Positions 46,000 to 55,844 of a stretch of DNA of 64,000 nt are shown in pieces (position 1 is the stretch's first letter; the number at the start of each line of letters is the position of its first letter). The position numbers and the translations under genes were made by a program. Under the pieces are notes generated by a model. The model saw only the letters and a program-made list of their open reading frames with translations. It searched no databases and was not told the DNA's origin. Source of the stretch: Hydrogenophaga sp. NFH-34 (GTDB lineage Bacteria; Pseudomonadota; Gammaproteobacteria; Burkholderiales; Burkholderiaceae_C); the NCBI RefSeq assembly GCF_021401345.1, contig NZ_JACBGE010000010.1, positions 113,899 to 177,898 on the forward strand, written 5' to 3'.

Positions 46000-47388
46000 A
46001 TGACGAACACCCACTCCAGACGACAGTTTTTCGCCGGTGCCGCCGCCTCCGTGGCCGGCCTGGCCGTGGCCCGTTCCGCCCTGGCGGGTTTGCCCGAACC
46101 CGTCATCCAGACCTCGGTCGAGACGGCGCCGCCGCTGGTGCCCCAGACCGGCCGGCCCTACAACCCGGTGGTCACACTCAACGGCTGGACCTTGCCCTGG
46201 CGCATGAACAACGGCGTCAAGGAATTCCACCTGGTGGCCGAACCGGTGGTGCGCGAGGTCTCGCCGGGCTTCAAGGTCAACATGTGGGGCTACAACGGCC
46301 AGAGCCCGGGACCGACCATCGAGGTGGTCGAGGGCGACCGGGTGCGCATCTTCGTGACCAACAAGCTGCCCGAGCACACCACCATCCACTGGCACGGTCA
46401 GCGCCTGCCCAGCGGCATGGACGGTGTGGGCGGCCTGACCCAGCGCGCCATCCCCGTGGGCAAGACCTTCGTCTACGAGTTCGAGGCGCGACGCCCTGGC
46501 ACCTTCATGTACCACCCGCATGCGGACGAGATGGTGCAGATGGCCATGGGCATGATGGGCATGTGGGTGACCCATCCCAAAAACAAGCATCCGCACATCA
46601 GTGATGTGGACCGCGACTTCTGCTTCCTGCTCAACGCCTTCGATGTGGAGCCCGGCAGCAAGACGCCCAAGGTCAACACCATGACGGACTTCAACATCTG
46701 GTGCTGGAACAGCCGGGTGTTCCCGGCCATCGACACGCTCAACGTGCGCCTGAACGACCGCGTGCGCATTCGGGTGGGCAACCTCACCATGACCAACCAC
46801 CCGATACACCTGCACGGCCACGAGTTTCTGGTCACGGGCACCGACGGCGGACCGACGCCACCGAGCGCCCGCTGGTACGAAGTCACCACCGACGTGGCCG
46901 TGGGCCAGATGCGCCAGATCGAGCTGATCGCCGACGAAGAAGGCGACTGGGCCATGCACTGCCACAAGAGCCACCACACCATGAACGCCATGGGCCACGA
47001 CGTGCCGACCATGATCGGCGTGGACCACCGGGGTCTGGTCGGCAAGATCCAGAAGGTAGCGCCCGACTACATGCTGATGGGCGAACGAGGCATGGCCGAC
47101 ATGGGCGAGATGCAGATGCAGATTCCCGACAACACGGCGCCCATGATGACCGGCACCGGCCAGTTCGGCCCGCTGGAAATGGGCGGCATGTTCACGGTCT
47201 TCAAGGTCCGCAAGGACCAGAAACCGGGCGACTACAAGGACCCCGGCCCTTACAAGTTCCCGCAGGGCACCGTGGCCTACGAATGGACCGGGGCGCTACC
47301 CCCGACACCACGCCCTGCGGCCAGCAGCGACAAGACGCCCGCTGCCGCGAAGGTGGTCAAACCCACCGCCAAAGGCATGTCGCACTGA
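46000..47388 (+). CDS. Multicopper oxidase (Tat-exported, copper resistance)
   Basis: A 462-aa protein with a twin-arginine signal (SRRQFFAGAAASVAGLAVA). Copper ligands visible: HWHG (TIHWHGQRLP), HPH (FMYHPHADEM), HPIHLHGH and HCHKSHHTM. It lacks the Met-rich insert of CueO but has a Met/Gly-rich tail (LEMGGM, PAAAKVV). It should oxidise cuprous copper in the periplasm. Located between the TolC-like gene and a cupredoxin, and distinct in length from the second oxidase of the cluster. Confidence 0.9.
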   Translation: MTNTHSRRQFFAGAAASVAGLAVARSALAGLPEPVIQTSVETAPPLVPQTGRPYNPVVTLNGWTLPWRMNNGVKEFHLVAEPVVREVSPGFKVNMWGYNGQSPGPTIEVVEGDRVRIFVTNKLPEHTTIHWHGQRLPSGMDGVGGLTQRAIPVGKTFVYEFEARRPGTFMYHPHADEMVQMAMGMMGMWVTHPKNKHPHISDVDRDFCFLLNAFDVEPGSKTPKVNTMTDFNIWCWNSRVFPAIDTLNVRLNDRVRIRVGNLTMTNHPIHLHGHEFLVTGTDGGPTPPSARWYEVTTDVAVGQMRQIELIADEEGDWAMHCHKSHHTMNAMGHDVPTMIGVDHRGLVGKIQKVAPDYMLMGERGMADMGEMQMQIPDNTAPMMTGTGQFGPLEMGGMFTVFKVRKDQKPGDYKDPGPYKFPQGTVAYEWTGALPPTPRPAASSDKTPAAAKVVKPTAKGMSH

Positions 47389-47456
47389 AAGGGCCGTGGC
47401 AGGCCTCACCACCGTTTTCCCTCAACCGCTTTCACAACCAGAACCCAAAGATAACC

Positions 47457-47951
47457 ATGAAATCCTTCCAGTCCCACTTCATCTCCCGTGCCGGCCTTGC
47501 GTTCGCTGCGGCCACTTTGGCCTCGTCGGCTGCCTTCGCCGGTGGCACTCACAGCGGCGGCCACCACGAGGAGTCACCCATCGGCAAACCGGGTGTCGCC
47601 GCCAAGGTCACGCGCACGATCCAGGTCGACATGAGCAACGGCATGCGCTTCAAGCCGTCGGACATCCAGGTCAAGCGGGGTGAAACCGTCCGCTTCGTCC
47701 TGAAGAACACCGACAGCGTCAAACACGAGTTCAGCCTGGGTACGCCCAAGGAGTTGGCGGAGCACTACGAGGTGATGAAGAAGTTCCCCGACATGGAGCA
47801 CGACGAACCCAACAAGATCTCGCTGGCGCCCGGCAAGCAGGGCGAGATCATCTGGCAGTTCACCAAGGCCGGCACCGTGGATTTCGCGTGCCTGCACGTG
47901 GGGCATTTCGACGCTGGCATGAAGGGTCAGGTCAAGGTGGCGGCCAAGTGA
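47457..47951 (+). CDS. Cupredoxin (type 1 copper protein)
   Basis: A 164-aa exported blue-copper-like protein. Signal peptide SRAGLAFAAATLASSAAFAG, then a His-rich linker (GTHSGGHHEE). Copper ligands: His in VKHEFSLGT and Cys-His-Met in FACLHVGHFDAGMKG. It could donate or accept electrons for the multicopper oxidase encoded just upstream. No strong ribosome site was identified before the ATG at 47457. It is part of the copper operon. Confidence 0.85.
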   Translation: MKSFQSHFISRAGLAFAAATLASSAAFAGGTHSGGHHEESPIGKPGVAAKVTRTIQVDMSNGMRFKPSDIQVKRGETVRFVLKNTDSVKHEFSLGTPKELAEHYEVMKKFPDMEHDEPNKISLAPGKQGEIIWQFTKAGTVDFACLHVGHFDAGMKGQVKVAAK

Positions 47952-47992
47952 GCCTTCTTCTGGTTATCTCCACTCAACGAAAGGAATTCACG

Positions 47993-48331
47993 ATGAAGCT
48001 GCGAGTGATTTTGAGTGCGGGCGCACTGGCCTTCACGGCCTTTGCCGTCAACCCGGTGCTAGCCCAGATGAACATGGACCACGGAAAAATGGGCATGGCG
48101 GCCATGCCCGGCATGACCGACGGCGAGGTCCGCAAGATCGACAGGGACGCCGGCAAGATCACCATCAAGCACGGTGACATCAAGCACATGGACATGCCAC
48201 CCATGACCATGGTGTTCGTGGTCAAGGACAAGGCCCTTCTGGACAAAGCCGCGGTCGGCGCCAGGATCCTGTTCATGGCCGCGAACGAGAACGGCCAGAT
48301 GACGGTGACCGACATCCAGCCGGCGAAGTGA
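47993..48331 (+). CDS. cusF: CusF-like periplasmic copper chaperone
   Basis: A 112-aa exported protein with a Met/His-rich segment (MNMDHGKMGMAAMPGM) and the CusF motif MPPMTMVFVVKDK within an OB-like barrel (GKITIKHGDIKHMDMPPMTM). CusF binds Cu(I) with Met, His and Trp residues; the Trp here appears replaced (no Trp in the motif), which may alter affinity. Its stop overlaps the cytochrome gene start (TGATG). No CusA or CusB is in the window, so it probably passes copper to another partner. Confidence 0.85.
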   Translation: MKLRVILSAGALAFTAFAVNPVLAQMNMDHGKMGMAAMPGMTDGEVRKIDRDAGKITIKHGDIKHMDMPPMTMVFVVKDKALLDKAAVGARILFMAANENGQMTVTDIQPAK

Positions 48332-48831
48332 TGCTGCGCTCCCCTTCCCGCCGTCGGGCCGCGGCCGGCCTTGCTCTGGCAGCGGCGGTTGCGGCCCTGG
48401 TCTGGTGGCGATTCGCCGATTCGCCCGGTGCTGTCCCGACGGGGGTGCTTCGTCCGGATGACCCGGTGGTGCTCAAGCGGGGAGAGCAGGTCTACCGGGC
48501 GCAATGCGCCAGTTGCCATGGGGCGGATCTGCAGGGACAGGCCAACTGGCGCGAGCGAGGAGCCGACGGCCGCTTGCCTGCACCTCCCCACGATGCAAGC
48601 GGCCACACGTGGCACCACCCGGACGATGTGCTGATTCGCATCACCAAGGAAGGGGTGGCGAAGGCCGTCGGCATGCCCGACTACGCCACCAACATGCCCG
48701 CCTTTGGCGATTCGCTCAGCGATGCCGATATTGTGGCCGTGCTGTCCTGGATCAAGTCGCAATGGGCGCCAGAGACACGACGCCACCACGACGACATCAA
48801 CCGGCAGGCTCAGCAGCAGTCGCCGCGCTGA
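48331..48831 (+). CDS. Class I c-type cytochrome
   Basis: A 166-aa protein with an N-terminal membrane anchor (GLALAAAVAALVWWRF) and one heme attachment site CASCHG. A distal Met is available in the segment MPAFGDSLSDADIVAVLSWI. The gene starts inside the cusF stop (TGATG), so it is co-expressed with the copper proteins, and may take electrons from the oxidases or cupredoxin. No dedicated acceptor is evident. Confidence 0.87.
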   Translation: MLRSPSRRRAAAGLALAAAVAALVWWRFADSPGAVPTGVLRPDDPVVLKRGEQVYRAQCASCHGADLQGQANWRERGADGRLPAPPHDASGHTWHHPDDVLIRITKEGVAKAVGMPDYATNMPAFGDSLSDADIVAVLSWIKSQWAPETRRHHDDINRQAQQQSPR

Positions 48832-48834
48832 ACC

Positions 48835-48851
48835 TGACTTTTTTGTCATCT
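48835..48851. promoter_or_regulatory. CusR-type box 2 before the Met-rich protein gene
   Basis: TGACTTTTTTGTCATCT matches box 1 at 15 of 17 positions and is closer to a perfect dyad (TGAC / GTCA). It sits 85 bp upstream of the Met-rich gene and just after the cytochrome stop, so it should start a second CusR-controlled transcript. Confidence 0.6.
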
Positions 48852-48935
48852 CCGGGTCATCTTGCCGACCTGGGTCGGTTAATAGAGTGACCCCATGGCA
48901 TTTCGCCATGCGTTCTGTCACGAAAGGAAATCGAC

Positions 48936-49433
48936 ATGTCCACCTTGATCCGAAGCCTTCTTGCCGTGGCCGTCGCTGGTGCGGCGGTCTCCGCCGCGGC
49001 GCAGCAAGCCACCGACCACACCCAGCACCACCCGTCCACCTCGGCGACCAGCACCGCAACCCAGCCGGCCACACCCCAGGCAGGCATGCCCATGGGCATG
49101 TCGTCAATGCCACAGATGCAGCAGCACATGACCACGATGCAGGCGCTGCGCACCAGGATGGCGGCCGCCAAGACACCGGCCGAACGCGAGGCCCTGATGG
49201 CCGAGCACATGAAGGCCATGCAAGAGGGCATGGACATGATGAAAGCCATGAAGCCCATGGGCGGTATGGCTGGCATGTCGGGGATGCAGGGGATGGGTGC
49301 CCCGGGCGCGGCCACGCCGGACCTGACACAGCGTCATCAAATGATGGAGATGCGCATGGACATGATGCAGAACATGATGGAAATGATGATGCAGCGCATG
49401 CAACCATCGCCCGCCAAACCCGGCGCTCAGTGA
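48936..49433 (+). CDS. Met-rich periplasmic copper-binding protein
   Basis: 165 aa with a signal peptide (LIRSLLAVAVAGAAVSAAAQ), a His/Thr-rich linker and a Met-rich body, with repeated M..M pairs (GMPMGMSSMPQMQQHM, MKAMKPMGGMAGMSGMQG, MMEMRMDMMQNMMEMMMQ). No known catalytic domain. Likely a copper reservoir or chaperone in the periplasm. First gene after CusR box 2 and immediately before the second oxidase. Confidence 0.8.
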   Translation: MSTLIRSLLAVAVAGAAVSAAAQQATDHTQHHPSTSATSTATQPATPQAGMPMGMSSMPQMQQHMTTMQALRTRMAAAKTPAEREALMAEHMKAMQEGMDMMKAMKPMGGMAGMSGMQGMGAPGAATPDLTQRHQMMEMRMDMMQNMMEMMMQRMQPSPAKPGAQ

Positions 49434-49490
49434 CCGCGCCGACGTTCTGACGCTGTTCCTGTTTTCTTATCCAGTTCAGGAGATTGTGTG

Positions 49491-51131
49491 ATGTCGATGT
49501 TTTCACGGCGGCAGTTTCTGGGCGGCATGGGCGCGCTGGGGGCAGCAGCAGCCTGCCCGGGCGCCTGGGCCGCCTCAGCCACGCCGTCAGGCCTGTCCAC
49601 CGACGCGGTCCTTCGCATTGAAGCGCAGGCGACGGGCTTCTCCAACCCCTTGCGCCTGCCGGGCAGCAGTGGCCTCTTCGGGGTGCTGCCCGCGACGGAC
49701 TTCAGGGAAGTCCACGTGGTCCGCAGCGAGATCGAGGTGCTGCCGGGGCAGCGCACGCCTGTCCTGGCCTATGCCGTGCAGGCGGGCGGCAAGACCTTCC
49801 TCAACCCGGCGCTGCTGGCGCGCCAGGGCGACCAGATGCGCGTGAAGCTGATCAACCGCATCGATCAACCCACCGTCATTCACTGGCACGGCCTGAGCGT
49901 GGATTCGCGCAACGACGGCAACGGGCTCCACGTGGTGGCGCCGGGCCAGCAGATGGACTACGCCTTCACCGTGCAGGACCGGTCGTCGATGTACTGGTAC
50001 CACCCCCATGCGCACGGCTTCATTCCCCAGCAGGCCTACCACGGGCTTGCCAGCCTGCTCTTTGTCGAGGACGACGACGAAACCGCCCTGCGCAAGGAAC
50101 TGGCGCTGGCGCTGGGTGAATCCGAGATCCCGCTGGTGCTGCAGGACAAGGAATTCGACGCACAGGGACGCCTCCGGTACGCACCCAGCGCCGCACAGTC
50201 TTTTGGCGGCTGGGTGGGCAGCCGGCTGATGGTCAACCTGACCGAGCGTCCGGTGCTCAAGGCGGGTCGCCGCATCGTGCGTTTCCGGCTGCTCAACGGG
50301 AGCAACGCGCGCAGTTACCGGCTGGCGTTCCTGCAACAAGGCCGGGCCCTGGGCTTCTACCTGGCGGGCACGGACGGGGGATTGCTGGCCCAGCCCGTGC
50401 GCATCGATCAGACCTTCCTTTCGCCCGGTCAGCGGCTGGATGTGCTGGTGGACTTCCGGGAAGCCGAAGGCGGTCGGCCGGTGACCCTGGCCTCGCTGCC
50501 CTTTGATCCGATGCACCAGGAGGGTGGACACGACATGGCGGCGATGGACCACAGCCAGCACGGCGCGGCCCACGGTGCCGCCGCGCCCGCCGCCATGGCG
50601 ATGGAAGGCGATGCGCGGGCCCTGATGCGTATTGACCTGGCGGCAGCCGGAGTGCCCTATGACCGGCGCATGCCCTCCCGGCTGTCCAGCCTCGCCGCAC
50701 CGGCCGAACCGGCGGGCGCCCTGCGCCGCATGCGGCTGGGTCACGACGGCCAGGGGCACTGGACCATCAATGACGGGGTGTTCGACCACGCCGCCGTGCA
50801 GTTGACCGTGCAGCGCGGCGCGCGCGAGACCTGGCTGATCGAGAACGCCGCACGCAGCATGCCGCATCCCATGCACCTGCACGGCTTCTCGTTCCGGGTG
50901 CTCGAACGCCTGGGCAGCCCGGCCCAGATCCGCCCCCTGGCCGGCGCGCGCGGCCTGCTGCCGCAGGACCTGGGGGTGGTGGACACCCTGCAGGTCTGGC
51001 CGGGCGAGTCGGTGAAGGTCGCCATCGACTTCTCGCACCCCCACGCCGGCGATCAGGACTATGTCTTTCACTGCCACACGCTGGAACATGCCGAGGCGGG
51101 AATGATGATGCGATACCAGGTCAAGGCCTGA
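49491..51131 (+). CDS. Multicopper oxidase (CueO/CopA-type, Tat-exported)
   Basis: 546 aa. Tat signal FSRRQFLGGMGALGAAAACP. Copper sites: HWHG (VIHWHGLSVD), HPHAHG (YWYHPHAHGF), HPMHLHGF (MPHPMHLHGFSF) and HCHTLEHAEAGMM. A short Met/His stretch (MAAMDHSQHGAAHG) near residue 350 resembles the Met-rich region of CueO. AGGAG lies eight bases before the ATG. It is longer than the first oxidase (462 aa) and probably follows a different substrate or copper site preference. Confidence 0.92.
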   Translation: MSMFSRRQFLGGMGALGAAAACPGAWAASATPSGLSTDAVLRIEAQATGFSNPLRLPGSSGLFGVLPATDFREVHVVRSEIEVLPGQRTPVLAYAVQAGGKTFLNPALLARQGDQMRVKLINRIDQPTVIHWHGLSVDSRNDGNGLHVVAPGQQMDYAFTVQDRSSMYWYHPHAHGFIPQQAYHGLASLLFVEDDDETALRKELALALGESEIPLVLQDKEFDAQGRLRYAPSAAQSFGGWVGSRLMVNLTERPVLKAGRRIVRFRLLNGSNARSYRLAFLQQGRALGFYLAGTDGGLLAQPVRIDQTFLSPGQRLDVLVDFREAEGGRPVTLASLPFDPMHQEGGHDMAAMDHSQHGAAHGAAAPAAMAMEGDARALMRIDLAAAGVPYDRRMPSRLSSLAAPAEPAGALRRMRLGHDGQGHWTINDGVFDHAAVQLTVQRGARETWLIENAARSMPHPMHLHGFSFRVLERLGSPAQIRPLAGARGLLPQDLGVVDTLQVWPGESVKVAIDFSHPHAGDQDYVFHCHTLEHAEAGMMMRYQVKA

Positions 51132-51141
51132 GGAACTCACC

Positions 51142-52191
51142 ATGAACATTCGAACCATCAGCAAACGTCTCGCCGTGATCCCCACCTGTCTCGCCCTGGG
51201 CTGGACGTCCGCTGCTCTGGCCGCGTCCAAGGTCTACGTCGCCAATGAAACCGATGGCACGGTCAGCGTGATCGCGACCGACACCCGCCAGACCATCCGC
51301 ACCATCACCGTCGGCGCGGGCGCCCACAACGTCCAGGCCACCGCCGACGGCCGGCGGGTCTGGGTGACCAACAACGGAACGCCACCGGCCGACGCCGGCC
51401 ACGCGGGCCACCAGGGGATGTCGGGCGCCGCACACGCCGCCATGACCACTCCTGGGGAGGTCTGGGCCATCGACACCGCCACCGACACGGTGGTGGGCAA
51501 GGTGCCGGTCGGCAAGCATCCCGCGCACGTGGTGGTGTCCCCGGACGGCCGCTGGGTCTACGTGACCAACGGTGGCGACAACACCGTCAGCGTGGTGGAC
51601 GCCGGGGCAATGAAGGTGGTGACCACCATCGCCACCGGCGCGTTCCCGCACGGCATCCGGCTGAGCCCGGACGGGCAGCAGGCCTATGTGGCCAACCTCA
51701 AGGGCGGCACCGTGTCCGTGATCGACACGGCCAGCCGCAAGGAAGTCGAGAGCATTCCTGTGGGCAAGGGGCCGGCCCAGGTGGGGTTCACCGGCGACGG
51801 TCGCCTGGCCTTCGTGTCGCTGTCGCAGGAGAACCAGGTGGCCGTCATCGACCCGCGGACGCGCAAAGTGCTGCGCAAGGTTCCTGTCGGCAACGGCCCC
51901 ATCCAGCTGTTTGCGACCCCGGACAACCAGCGCCTGCTGGTGGCGAACCAGGGCAACCGCAAGACCCCCGGACGCACGGTGAGCGTGATCGACTTGACCT
52001 CCTTCAAGGTCACGGCCAGCATCCGCACTGGACGGGGTGCGCACGGGGTCGTGGTCGATGCGGACGGTCGGCAAGCCTACGTGAGCAACCTCTACGACAA
52101 CACGGTCACCGTGATCGACCTGGCCGCGCACAAGCCGGTCGCCACCGTGCCGGTGGGGGCCGGCCCCAACGGCATCAGCGTAACCCCATAG
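51142..52191 (+). CDS. YVTN beta-propeller exported protein
   Basis: 349 aa with signal peptide ([18 protein letters not shown]) and about seven YVTN-type blades: [111 protein letters not shown] His/Met insertion (AGHAGHQGM) interrupts the early blades and could bind copper. The role is unknown; such propellers often bind proteins or metals in the periplasm. It lies between the second oxidase and the ATPase in the same operon. Confidence 0.85.
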   Translation: MNIRTISKRLAVIPTCLALGWTSAALAASKVYVANETDGTVSVIATDTRQTIRTITVGAGAHNVQATADGRRVWVTNNGTPPADAGHAGHQGMSGAAHAAMTTPGEVWAIDTATDTVVGKVPVGKHPAHVVVSPDGRWVYVTNGGDNTVSVVDAGAMKVVTTIATGAFPHGIRLSPDGQQAYVANLKGGTVSVIDTASRKEVESIPVGKGPAQVGFTGDGRLAFVSLSQENQVAVIDPRTRKVLRKVPVGNGPIQLFATPDNQRLLVANQGNRKTPGRTVSVIDLTSFKVTASIRTGRGAHGVVVDADGRQAYVSNLYDNTVTVIDLAAHKPVATVPVGAGPNGISVTP

Positions 52192-52201
52192 GAGCAGCCC
52201 G

Positions 52202-54370
52202 ATGCATGCGCCGCACCACCACCATCACCCGGCCGCCCATTCGCAGGCGGCGGCGCCTGCGGCGCCCCTGCCGGCGGGCACGGTCTATACCTGCCCGATG
52301 CACCCCGAGATCCGCCAGCCGAACCCGGGCAACTGTCCCAAGTGCGGCATGACGCTGGAGCCGGTGATGCCGGAGGCCGAGGAACAGGACAACCCGGAGC
52401 TCGCGGATTTCCAGCGCCGGTTCTGGGCCACCTTGCCGCTCACGGTGGTGGTTGCGGTGCTGGCGATGGCGGGGCACCGCCTGGGCTGGTTCGACATGGC
52501 GGTGCAGAGCTGGATCGAACTGGCGTTGTCGGTGCCCATCGTCCTGTGGGCGGGCTGGCCCTTCTTCGTGCGGGCCTGGCAGTCGGTGGTGCACCGCAGC
52601 CCCAACATGTGGACCCTGATCGGCCTGGGCACGGGGGCCGCGTTCGTCTACAGCGTCGCGGCCACGGTCGCGCCGCAGGCCTTTCCCGCCTCGTTCCAGT
52701 CCATGGGGCGGGTGGCGGTGTACTTCGAGGCCGCGGCGGTGATCATCTCGCTCACGCTGCTGGGTCAGGTGCTGGAGCTCAAGGCTCGCTCCCAGACCTC
52801 GGCCGCCATCCGTTCCCTGCTTGGGCTGGCGCCCAAGACGGCGCGGCGGATCGGCTCCGACGGGAGGGAAGAGGACGTTCCGCTGGCGCATGTGCACGTC
52901 GGCGACCTGCTGCGGGTTCGCCCAGGCGAGAAGGTGCCGGTGGACGGCGTGGTGGTGGAGGGCCAGAGCGCGGTGGACGAATCCATGCTCACCGGCGAGC
53001 CGCTGCCGGTCAGCAAACAGGTGGGCTCCCCGCTGATCGGCGCCACGCTCAACACCAGCGGGGCGCTCGTGATGCGTTCGGAACGCGTGGGATCGGCCAC
53101 CGTGCTGTCCCAGATCGTGCAGATGGTGGCCCTGGCCCAGCGTTCCAGGGCGCCGATGCAGCGCATGGCCGACCAGGTGGCGGGCACCTTCGTGCTGGCC
53201 GTGGTGGGCATCGCGGTGCTCACCTTCCTGGGCTGGGGCTGGCTGGGACCGGAGCCCAGTTGGGTCTATGCTCTGATCAATGCGGTCGCGGTGCTCATCA
53301 TCGCCTGTCCCTGTGCGCTGGGCCTGGCCACGCCCATGTCGATCATGGTGGCCACCGGCCGCGGCGCCGGCCACGGCGTGCTGTTCCGCGACGCCGCCGC
53401 CATCGAGAACCTGCGCAAGGTCGACACCCTGATCGTGGACAAGACCGGCACCCTCACGGAAGGACGCCCCACATTCGAGCGCGCCCTTGGCGTGGCGGGC
53501 CACACCGACGCGGAGGTGCTGCGGCTGGCGGCCAGCCTGGACCAGGGCAGTGAACATCCACTGGCGGCCGCCATCGTCGCTGCGGCCAGGCAGCAGGGGC
53601 TGGTGCTTGAAGCACCCAGTCAGTTCGACTCGGCGTCGGGCATCGGCGTGCACGGCGTGGTGAGCGAGCGGGCGCTGGCCTTGGGCAACACGGCCCTCAT
53701 GGACCAGCTGGGTGTGGACACCTCGGTGGTGACGACAGAGGCCGAGTCGCTGCGCGGCCAGGGCGCCAGTGTCATGTACTTGGCAGTGGACCAACAACTG
53801 GCTGGCCTGCTGGCGGTGTCGGACCCGATCAAGCCGACCACCGCCGAGGCCCTGGCCTCGCTGCGCAAAGCGGGTATCCGCGTCGTGATGGCCACGGGCG
53901 ACGGCCTGACCACGGCGCACGCTGTGGGCCAGCGCCTGGGCATCGACGAGGTGCACGGCGAAGTGCAGCCCGCTGACAAGCTCCGGCTCGTGGAACGGTT
54001 GCAGGCCGAGGGCCGCGTGGTGGCCATGGCGGGGGACGGCATCAACGACGCCCCGGCACTGGCGCGCGCCGATGTGGGCATCGCAATGGGCACCGGCACC
54101 GATGTCGCCATGAACAGCGCGCAGCTCACCTTGGTGAAGGGCGACTTGCGTGGCATCGCCACCGCGCGCGAACTCTCGGTGGCCACCGTGGCCAACATGA
54201 AGCAGAACCTGGGCTTCGCCTTCGTCTACAACGCGCTGGGCATTCCGCTGGCCGCCGGACTGCTGTATCCGATCACGGGCTGGCTGTTGTCGCCGATGAT
54301 CGCCGCGCTGGCCATGAGCCTGAGCTCGGTGTCCGTCATCGGCAATGCTCTGCGCCTGCGCAACCGATAA
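52202..54370 (+). CDS. copA: P1B-type copper-exporting ATPase
   Basis: 722 aa. A His-rich start ([13 protein letters not shown]) and a heavy-metal-binding module [20 protein letters not shown] replace the usual HMA domains. Membrane motif CPC ([13 protein letters not shown]), phosphorylation site [13 protein letters not shown] loop ([10 protein letters not shown]) and [13 protein letters not shown] are all present. It exports Cu(I) from the cytoplasm. The preceding YVTN gene ends 10 bp before it. The N-terminal module without a classical CxxC HMA domain is seen in some CopA/SilP-type transporters. Confidence 0.94.
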   Translation: MHAPHHHHHPAAHSQAAAPAAPLPAGTVYTCPMHPEIRQPNPGNCPKCGMTLEPVMPEAEEQDNPELADFQRRFWATLPLTVVVAVLAMAGHRLGWFDMAVQSWIELALSVPIVLWAGWPFFVRAWQSVVHRSPNMWTLIGLGTGAAFVYSVAATVAPQAFPASFQSMGRVAVYFEAAAVIISLTLLGQVLELKARSQTSAAIRSLLGLAPKTARRIGSDGREEDVPLAHVHVGDLLRVRPGEKVPVDGVVVEGQSAVDESMLTGEPLPVSKQVGSPLIGATLNTSGALVMRSERVGSATVLSQIVQMVALAQRSRAPMQRMADQVAGTFVLAVVGIAVLTFLGWGWLGPEPSWVYALINAVAVLIIACPCALGLATPMSIMVATGRGAGHGVLFRDAAAIENLRKVDTLIVDKTGTLTEGRPTFERALGVAGHTDAEVLRLAASLDQGSEHPLAAAIVAAARQQGLVLEAPSQFDSASGIGVHGVVSERALALGNTALMDQLGVDTSVVTTEAESLRGQGASVMYLAVDQQLAGLLAVSDPIKPTTAEALASLRKAGIRVVMATGDGLTTAHAVGQRLGIDEVHGEVQPADKLRLVERLQAEGRVVAMAGDGINDAPALARADVGIAMGTGTDVAMNSAQLTLVKGDLRGIATARELSVATVANMKQNLGFAFVYNALGIPLAAGLLYPITGWLLSPMIAALAMSLSSVSVIGNALRLRNR

Positions 54371-54403
54371 CGGACAGATTTACTGGACAGGAGGGCCAGC
54401 GCC

Positions 54404-54940
54404 ACGGACATCCTTGCGCACGGAATGTGGGTGGGCCTGGGCGCCGCGGCCTGGCATCAGCGCCGGCCGCTGGATCGCCGCACCGTCGGGTTGGCGGTGG
54501 GCCTGGCGGTGCTGCCTGATCTGGCCCAGCTCGCGCCGCTGGTCGCGCTGGCGTTGTCGTCGTCGGAGGGCTGGCGTGTGCTGCTGGCCTACGCCAATGC
54601 GCTGCCCGGGTACGAGCCCACGATGTCGCCGCTGCTCGCCGGCCTGACACACCACCTGCATTGCGTGATGCATAGTGCGCTGGTGGCGGGGGCCGTCACA
54701 GGGTCACTCTGGCTTTGGCTGGGCCGCTTCTGGTTGCCGCTGTGGGGCTGGTGGTCCCATGTGCTGATCGACGTGTTCACGCACTCGGCCGATTTCTATC
54801 CATCACCGGTTTTCTATCCGGTGACCTACTGGGGTCTTGATGGCGTCGCTTGGAACACCCCGTGGTTCATGGTCACCAACTACCTCGCCATCGCCCTCGC
54901 AGCCTTGGTTGTTTTCCATCGGTGGTCCCGGGCGAGATAA
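54404..54940 (+). CDS. DUF457-like membrane protein; possible ACG start
   Basis: A membrane protein of ~178 aa with four or five helices and the metal-site-like motif WWSHVLIDVFTH (DUF457 / YdjM type, metal-dependent hydrolase family). The first in-frame ATG is at 54425. The family usually begins (M)DILAHGxW, and here the sequence TDILAHGMWVGLG begins at ACG 54404, exactly nine bases after AGGAGG (54389-54394). The ATG is 30 bases from that site, so an ACG start, or a point mutation of the original ATG, is suggested. It is the last gene of the copper cluster. Confidence 0.65.
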   Translation, partial: TDILAHGMWVGLGAAAWHQRRPLDRRTVGLAVGLAVLPDLAQLAPLVALALSSSEGWRVLLAYANALPGYEPTMSPLLAGLTHHLHCVMHSALVAGAVTGSLWLWLGRFWLPLWGWWSHVLIDVFTHSADFYPSPVFYPVTYWGLDGVAWNTPWFMVTNYLAIALAALVVFHRWSRAR

Positions 54941-55131
54941 GCCACCCTCAAAGTCATCCGCCGCTCTGGCTTGATTTCGTGTCCAGCGTGCAGCGGTGAC
55001 GGACTTCAGCACGCGGCGAGTCTGCAAGACTGGTACGCATTGAAAAAGAAACCCGGTCCAACCCGATCGCCTTTTGCACGTCTTGAGGTCGACGCCCAGC
55101 GCCCGTGGCCGTGATGCCATCGACGCCAGCG

Positions 55132-55755
55132 TCAGACTTCTGTCTGTTCGGATATTTCAAGGGCGTCATCGACTTCGATACCCAGATACCTCACGGTGGA
55201 CTCCAGCTTGGCGTGTCCAAGCAGCAATTGCACAGCTCGAAGGTTCTTGGTGCGCCGATAGATCAGCGTCGCCTTCGTCCTTCGTATGGAATGCGTCCCA
55301 TAGTCGGCTCGGTCGAGTCCCAGTTCGTCAACCCAGTGCCCCAGAATTCGTGCGTACTGCCGCGTGCCCAAATGGGGAGATTCGTGAAGCCTGCTGGGAA
55401 ACAGGAAGTCATCTGATTTCAATGACGCCTGCTTGATCCACTTCTGCAGGGCATCGCGGGTGCCCGCCGTGATTTCGAACTGCACCGGTCGTTGTGTTTT
55501 GTGTTGCATCACGATGGCTCGGGCGGCCATCTGATCGCCGTGGCACACGTCACGGACCTTCAGCGCGACCAAGTCGCAGCCACGCAACTTGCTGTCAATA
55601 CCGAGGTTAAAGAGTGCCAGCTCGCGAATCCTGCCTTCAAGCTGAAGGCGCACACGCAACGCCCAGATATCTTTCAACTTGAAGGGTGCCTTCTGGCCAA
55701 CGATCTTGCCCTTGTTCCACGGTGCATGGTGAACAGCGGTGCCTGAGGTTTCCAT
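55132..55755 (-). CDS. Tyrosine recombinase (short, catalytic-domain form)
   Basis: 207 aa, mostly the catalytic domain: Arg I (NLGIDSKLRGCDLVALKVR), HxxR (THSIRRTKATLIYR), His/Trp position (VQLLLGHAKLESTV) and Tyr nucleophile (VRYLGIEVDDALE). The short length, with no separate N-terminal core-binding domain, matches a group of ~200-aa recombinases found next to IS and integron-like regions. It could move the local cargo, but its target is unknown. Confidence 0.85.
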   Translation of the reverse strand: METSGTAVHHAPWNKGKIVGQKAPFKLKDIWALRVRLQLEGRIRELALFNLGIDSKLRGCDLVALKVRDVCHGDQMAARAIVMQHKTQRPVQFEITAGTRDALQKWIKQASLKSDDFLFPSRLHESPHLGTRQYARILGHWVDELGLDRADYGTHSIRRTKATLIYRRTKNLRAVQLLLGHAKLESTVRYLGIEVDDALEISEQTEV

Positions 55756-55844
55756 GATGGACTCCCATCAAGTTGAGGGCCACACAGCATGCTCCGGCTC
55801 AAGTTCAGGGTGTTTGCGTTAGGTCAAGTTCGAACTAGGGCCTG

